The position numbers were made by a program, and so were the translations under genes. A DNA stretch of 9,122 nt from an uncultured Clostridia bacterium (lineage in GTDB: Bacteria; Bacillota; Clostridia; TANB77; CAG-508): contig CANQTJ010000063.1 in the NCBI GenBank assembly GCA_947626705.1, forward strand, positions 1-9,122, written 5' to 3'. Shown here in pieces: positions 6,813 through 9,122 of this stretch (its first letter is position 1; each line of letters starts with the position of its first letter). Under the pieces are notes generated by a model, which saw only the letters and a list, made by a program, of their open reading frames with translations, searched no databases and was not told the DNA's origin.

Positions 6813-7979
6813 CTAAAAGACACTATTAGCAATCATAATAATTAACTCCCTTTTGCACCAGCTCGTGAGATATTTAAGAGCACTCCCATTTCGCATAATA
6901 AAATAAACAATGCTGTTCCACCGATAACTAAAAAATGGTAATGGCATACCTGTTGCTGGCATAGATGAAGTAACAACTGCAACATTTATTATAACTTGTA
7001 TTGCTACTAATGCTGTAATTCCAACTGCTACTAAACTTCCAAACATATCTGGTGCTCTCATTGCAATTAAAACTCCTCTCCAAATAAAAATTGCAAATAA
7101 GATTAATACAATTGCACACCCAATAAATCCTAATTCTTCAGATAATATTGAAAATATAAAATCATTATGTGGTTCTGGTATATATAAATACTTTTGTTTA
7201 CTATCTCCTAATCCTACTCCAAATAATCCTCCTGAACCAATAGCATATAAACTTTGTATTACTTGCCACCCTTCGTCTTCTTTATATTTCCAAGGATCTA
7301 AAAATGTTACAAATCTTTCAAGTCTATATGGAGCTATTGCTATTAATAATGTTAATCCTGGTATTCCAACTCCCAAACCTGTAAATAAAAAATGTTTAAA
7401 TTTACAACCTGCTACAATCATCATTATACAAACAATTCCTATTATAACCACAGATGCACTTAAATGTGGTTCTAATAATAGTAGTCCTATTATTGGTACT
7501 AAATATAGCATATTTCTTATTAGTCCTTTTCCATATAATTGTAAGCTATCTCTATTTTTTATTAAAATTCCTGCAAAAAATATTATCATCAAAAACTTGA
7601 CTAATTCAGATGGTTGGAAAGATAATGTGTCTGTAACATAAATCCATCTTTTTGCTCCATTTCTTGATTTACCTATAATTTTTACTGCTGCTAATAATAT
7701 TACTGATAACCACCATGCTTGTTTATAAAATTTTTGATAAAATCTATAATCTATTTTAGAAATAAAAGCCATAGCAACTAATCCTAAAATAGCAAAAATT
7801 AACTGTTTTGAAAAATATGCGTAACTATTACCACTTTCTGAAAGTGCAGATGGTGAACTAGCAGATAATACCATTACTAATCCTATTCCCAATAGTAATA
7901 AAATCGTTATTACCAAAGTAAAATCTATTGGATTATTTAAAAAACTAGAAAAACTTTTTTCTTTACTTTTTTTTGCCAT
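6813..7979 (-). CDS. ftsW: SEDS peptidoglycan glycosyltransferase FtsW/SpoVE, C-terminus shifted by an inserted base
   Basis: A SEDS-family polytopic membrane protein that polymerises glycan chains from lipid II with a partner penicillin-binding protein. Multiple hydrophobic helices are evident. Motifs include GAKRWI (108-113), FQPSELVKF (121-129), LLLEPHLSAS (167-175), LERFVTFLDPW (220-230), QSLYAIGSGGLFGVGLG, and EPHNDFIFSILSEELG with the presumed essential Asp273. After PATGMPLPFFSY (352 residues) the frame as read runs on for 36 unrelated residues. Removing one base at 6923 gives SYGGTALFILLCEMGVLLN and a family-like tail, stopping at 6842 with 378 residues in all. Assignment to FtsW rather than SpoVE or RodA rests on context, between mraY and murG. 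The ATG at 7977-7979 has GGGAGG 7 bases upstream. Confidence 0.9.
   Translation of the reverse strand: MAKKSKEKSFSSFLNNPIDFTLVITILLLLGIGLVMVLSASSPSALSESGNSYAYFSKQLIFAILGLVAMAFISKIDYRFYQKFYKQAWWLSVILLAAVKIIGKSRNGAKRWIYVTDTLSFQPSELVKFLMIIFFAGILIKNRDSLQLYGKGLIRNMLYLVPIIGLLLLEPHLSASVVIIGIVCIMMIVAGCKFKHFLFTGLGVGIPGLTLLIAIAPYRLERFVTFLDPWKYKEDEGWQVIQSLYAIGSGGLFGVGLGDSKQKYLYIPEPHNDFIFSILSEELGFIGCAIVLILFAIFIWRGVLIAMRAPDMFGSLVAVGITALVAIQVIINVAVVTSSMPATGMPLPFFSYRWNSIVYFIMRNGSALKYLTSWCKRELIIMIANSVF
6923..6923 (-). other. Single-base insertion site in ftsW
   Basis: The coding strand reads AGT TAT CGG TGG AAC AGC, giving SYRWNS. Without the C (G on the plus strand at 6923) it reads AGT TAT GGT GGA ACA GCA, giving SYGGTA, the highly conserved SYGG motif of SEDS proteins. 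The downstream frame then matches the family to its stop at 6842-6844. Confidence 0.9.
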
Positions 7980-8005
7980 TAATAATCCTCCCTATTATGT
8001 TACAA

Positions 8006-8986
8006 TTAAATAATTTTTAGTGCAATAAAACAAACAACTAAAGTTATTAAAGAAAAAACTACTACTACTTTGTTTTCCCTCCAACCTGATAATTCAAAAT
8101 GATGATGTAATGGTGCCATTTTGAATATTCTATTTCCTGTCTTTTTAAAATATGCAACTTGCATTATTACAGATAAAGTTTCTAAAACAGGAATAATAGC
8201 TATTAAAATCAATAATAATGGCATCTTTAAATATAATGCTAAACCTGAAATTATCCCTCCAATCATAAGTGAACCTGTATCACCCATAATAACTTTAGCT
8301 GGATGTAAATTAAATATTAAAAATCCTAATATAGCTCCTATAACAATACTACCAAAAATTGATACTTCATAAATACCCTTAGTAATACCTATAACCACTA
8401 AACAAGTTATAATAATTGCTGAAACACTTGATGCCAATCCATCTATACCATCTGTAAGATTAATTGCATTTGTAGTAGCTAATATAACTATAATAGCAAG
8501 TGGTATATATAAATATAATGGAATATTTATATAGGTATTCCATATAGGTATATATGTTTCACTACCTAGTTTAACTCCTTGTATTAAAAATAGTACATAT
8601 ATTACCGCAATTATTAAAAGTCCAAACATTTTATAACTTGGTTTTAATCCTTCAGTATTTTTTAAAACCAATTTTTTAAAATCATCTATAAATCCAACTA
8701 TTCCAAATCCAATGGTAATCAATAATAATGGCAATATTTTTTTACCTAATTCTTCATTACCTATAAACGATAAAAATATGTATACGCCTGTTACTACAAT
8801 AATAATTGAAATTATCATTATAATTCCACCCATTGTAGGCGTACCCTGTTTTTTTAAATGTGATGCAGGTCCATCATCCCTTTCAATCTGCCCGACTTTT
8901 AATTTTTTTAATATTGGTATTGTTATTATTGCACAAATTACTGATATTGCAAAAGTTATAATCAATACTTTTATTTCAAAATTCAA
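8006..8986 (-). CDS. mraY: Phospho-MurNAc-pentapeptide transferase
   Basis: MraY joins UDP-MurNAc-pentapeptide to undecaprenyl phosphate to form lipid I, the first membrane step of wall synthesis. From the TTG at 8984-8986 it has 326 residues, close to the 324 of B. subtilis MraY. That start lies 9 bases after AAAGG; a TTG at 8995 would be only about one base from it and is less likely. About ten membrane helices are apparent. Motifs are GTPTMGG (48-54), the catalytic-site DDFKK (Asp101, Asp102), NAINLTDGIDGLA (173-185), HPAKVIMGDTGS (228-239), and PLHHHFELSGW (292-302), the MraY signature that separates it from WecA-type relatives. It sits 45 bases after the murE stop and 26 bases before ftsW. 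Neither murF nor murD lies between these genes. Confidence 0.95.
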   Translation of the reverse strand: MNFEIKVLIITFAISVICAIITIPILKKLKVGQIERDDGPASHLKKQGTPTMGGIIMIISIIIVVTGVYIFLSFIGNEELGKKILPLLLITIGFGIVGFIDDFKKLVLKNTEGLKPSYKMFGLLIIAVIYVLFLIQGVKLGSETYIPIWNTYINIPLYLYIPLAIIVILATTNAINLTDGIDGLASSVSAIIITCLVVIGITKGIYEVSIFGSIVIGAILGFLIFNLHPAKVIMGDTGSLMIGGIISGLALYLKMPLLLILIAIIPVLETLSVIMQVAYFKKTGNRIFKMAPLHHHFELSGWRENKVVVVFSLITLVVCFIALKII

Positions 8987-9031
8987 ATCTATCAAACCTT
9001 TCTATATTACTTCTTTTGTTTATTCTATACT

Positions 9032-9122
9032 CTATTTCATTTTATTAATAATATCTTTTACTATAACTCTTTCATCAAAAGGATATTTTTTACCATTTAT
9101 TTCTTGATATGGCTCATGTCCT
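9032..9122 (-). CDS. murE: UDP-MurNAc-tripeptide synthetase, C-terminal end (partial)
   Basis: Only the last 29 residues and the stop are in the window. They read GHEPYQEINGKKYPFDERV and so on, matching the end of MurE, where a GKGHE..Q..G.K..FDDRE pattern closes the ligase C-terminal domain; MurF and MurD end differently. MurE adds the third stem-peptide residue (meso-diaminopimelate or lysine) to UDP-MurNAc-dipeptide in the cytoplasm. The specificity-determining residues are outside the window. It is followed 45 bases later by mraY on the same strand, in a mur cluster. Confidence 0.8.
   Translation of the reverse strand, partial: GHEPYQEINGKKYPFDERVIVKDIINKMK

Noticed and set aside
6928..7119. 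Minus-strand Cys/Asn/Ser-rich frame inside ftsW
   Set aside because: It is an alternative-frame shadow of ftsW. The sequence downstream of the frameshift that matches the FtsW tail was considered separately.
8712..9107. Plus-strand 131-codon frame across the 5' end of mraY and the murE tail
   Set aside because: It overlaps two convincing genes on the opposite strand and shows no motif; it is a shadow frame.

Overview
The window is very AT-rich and looks like the chromosome of an anaerobic, low-GC Gram-positive bacterium, most likely a Clostridia-type Bacillota. This is inferred from the gene set: a separate-subunit pyruvate:ferredoxin oxidoreductase, a clostridial 2[4Fe-4S] ferredoxin, a RicT/YaaT-type PSP1 protein, and AGGAGG-type ribosome binding sites with frequent TTG/GTG starts. 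All genes except the first lie on the minus strand.

Read in the direction of transcription (right to left), the window opens with a cell-wall cluster: the 3' end of murE, then mraY, ftsW and murG. These make the UDP-MurNAc-tripeptide, lipid I, the glycan-polymerising SEDS protein and lipid II. murF and murD, often found inside such clusters, are absent from this stretch. A membrane sensor histidine kinase of the WalK/PhoR type starts about 7 bases after murG and probably belongs to the same transcript. A 187-base gap follows, with a good sigma-A-type promoter driving a second group: lepB (signal peptidase I), holB (DNA polymerase III delta'), ricT and a small ferredoxin.

The left end holds the C-terminus of a probable porB on the plus strand. 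Between it and the ferredoxin gene, which is convergent with it, sits a compact 1077-base mobile element. It has one Y1/RAYT-type HUH transposase and near-perfect 31-base inverted ends (30 of 31 identical). The left end supplies the last codons and stop of porB. A 16-base AT-rich tandem repeat runs across the transposase stop codon.

Two genes normally essential in bacteria, holB and ftsW, each carry a single-base insertion that breaks a highly conserved reading frame. Removing one base restores a full-length family-typical protein in each case. Both sites read CGG on the coding strand, so a shared sequence or assembly error is the leading explanation. No tRNA, rRNA, CRISPR array or defence gene was seen. 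Apart from the element and the frameshifts this is mostly a housekeeping region.
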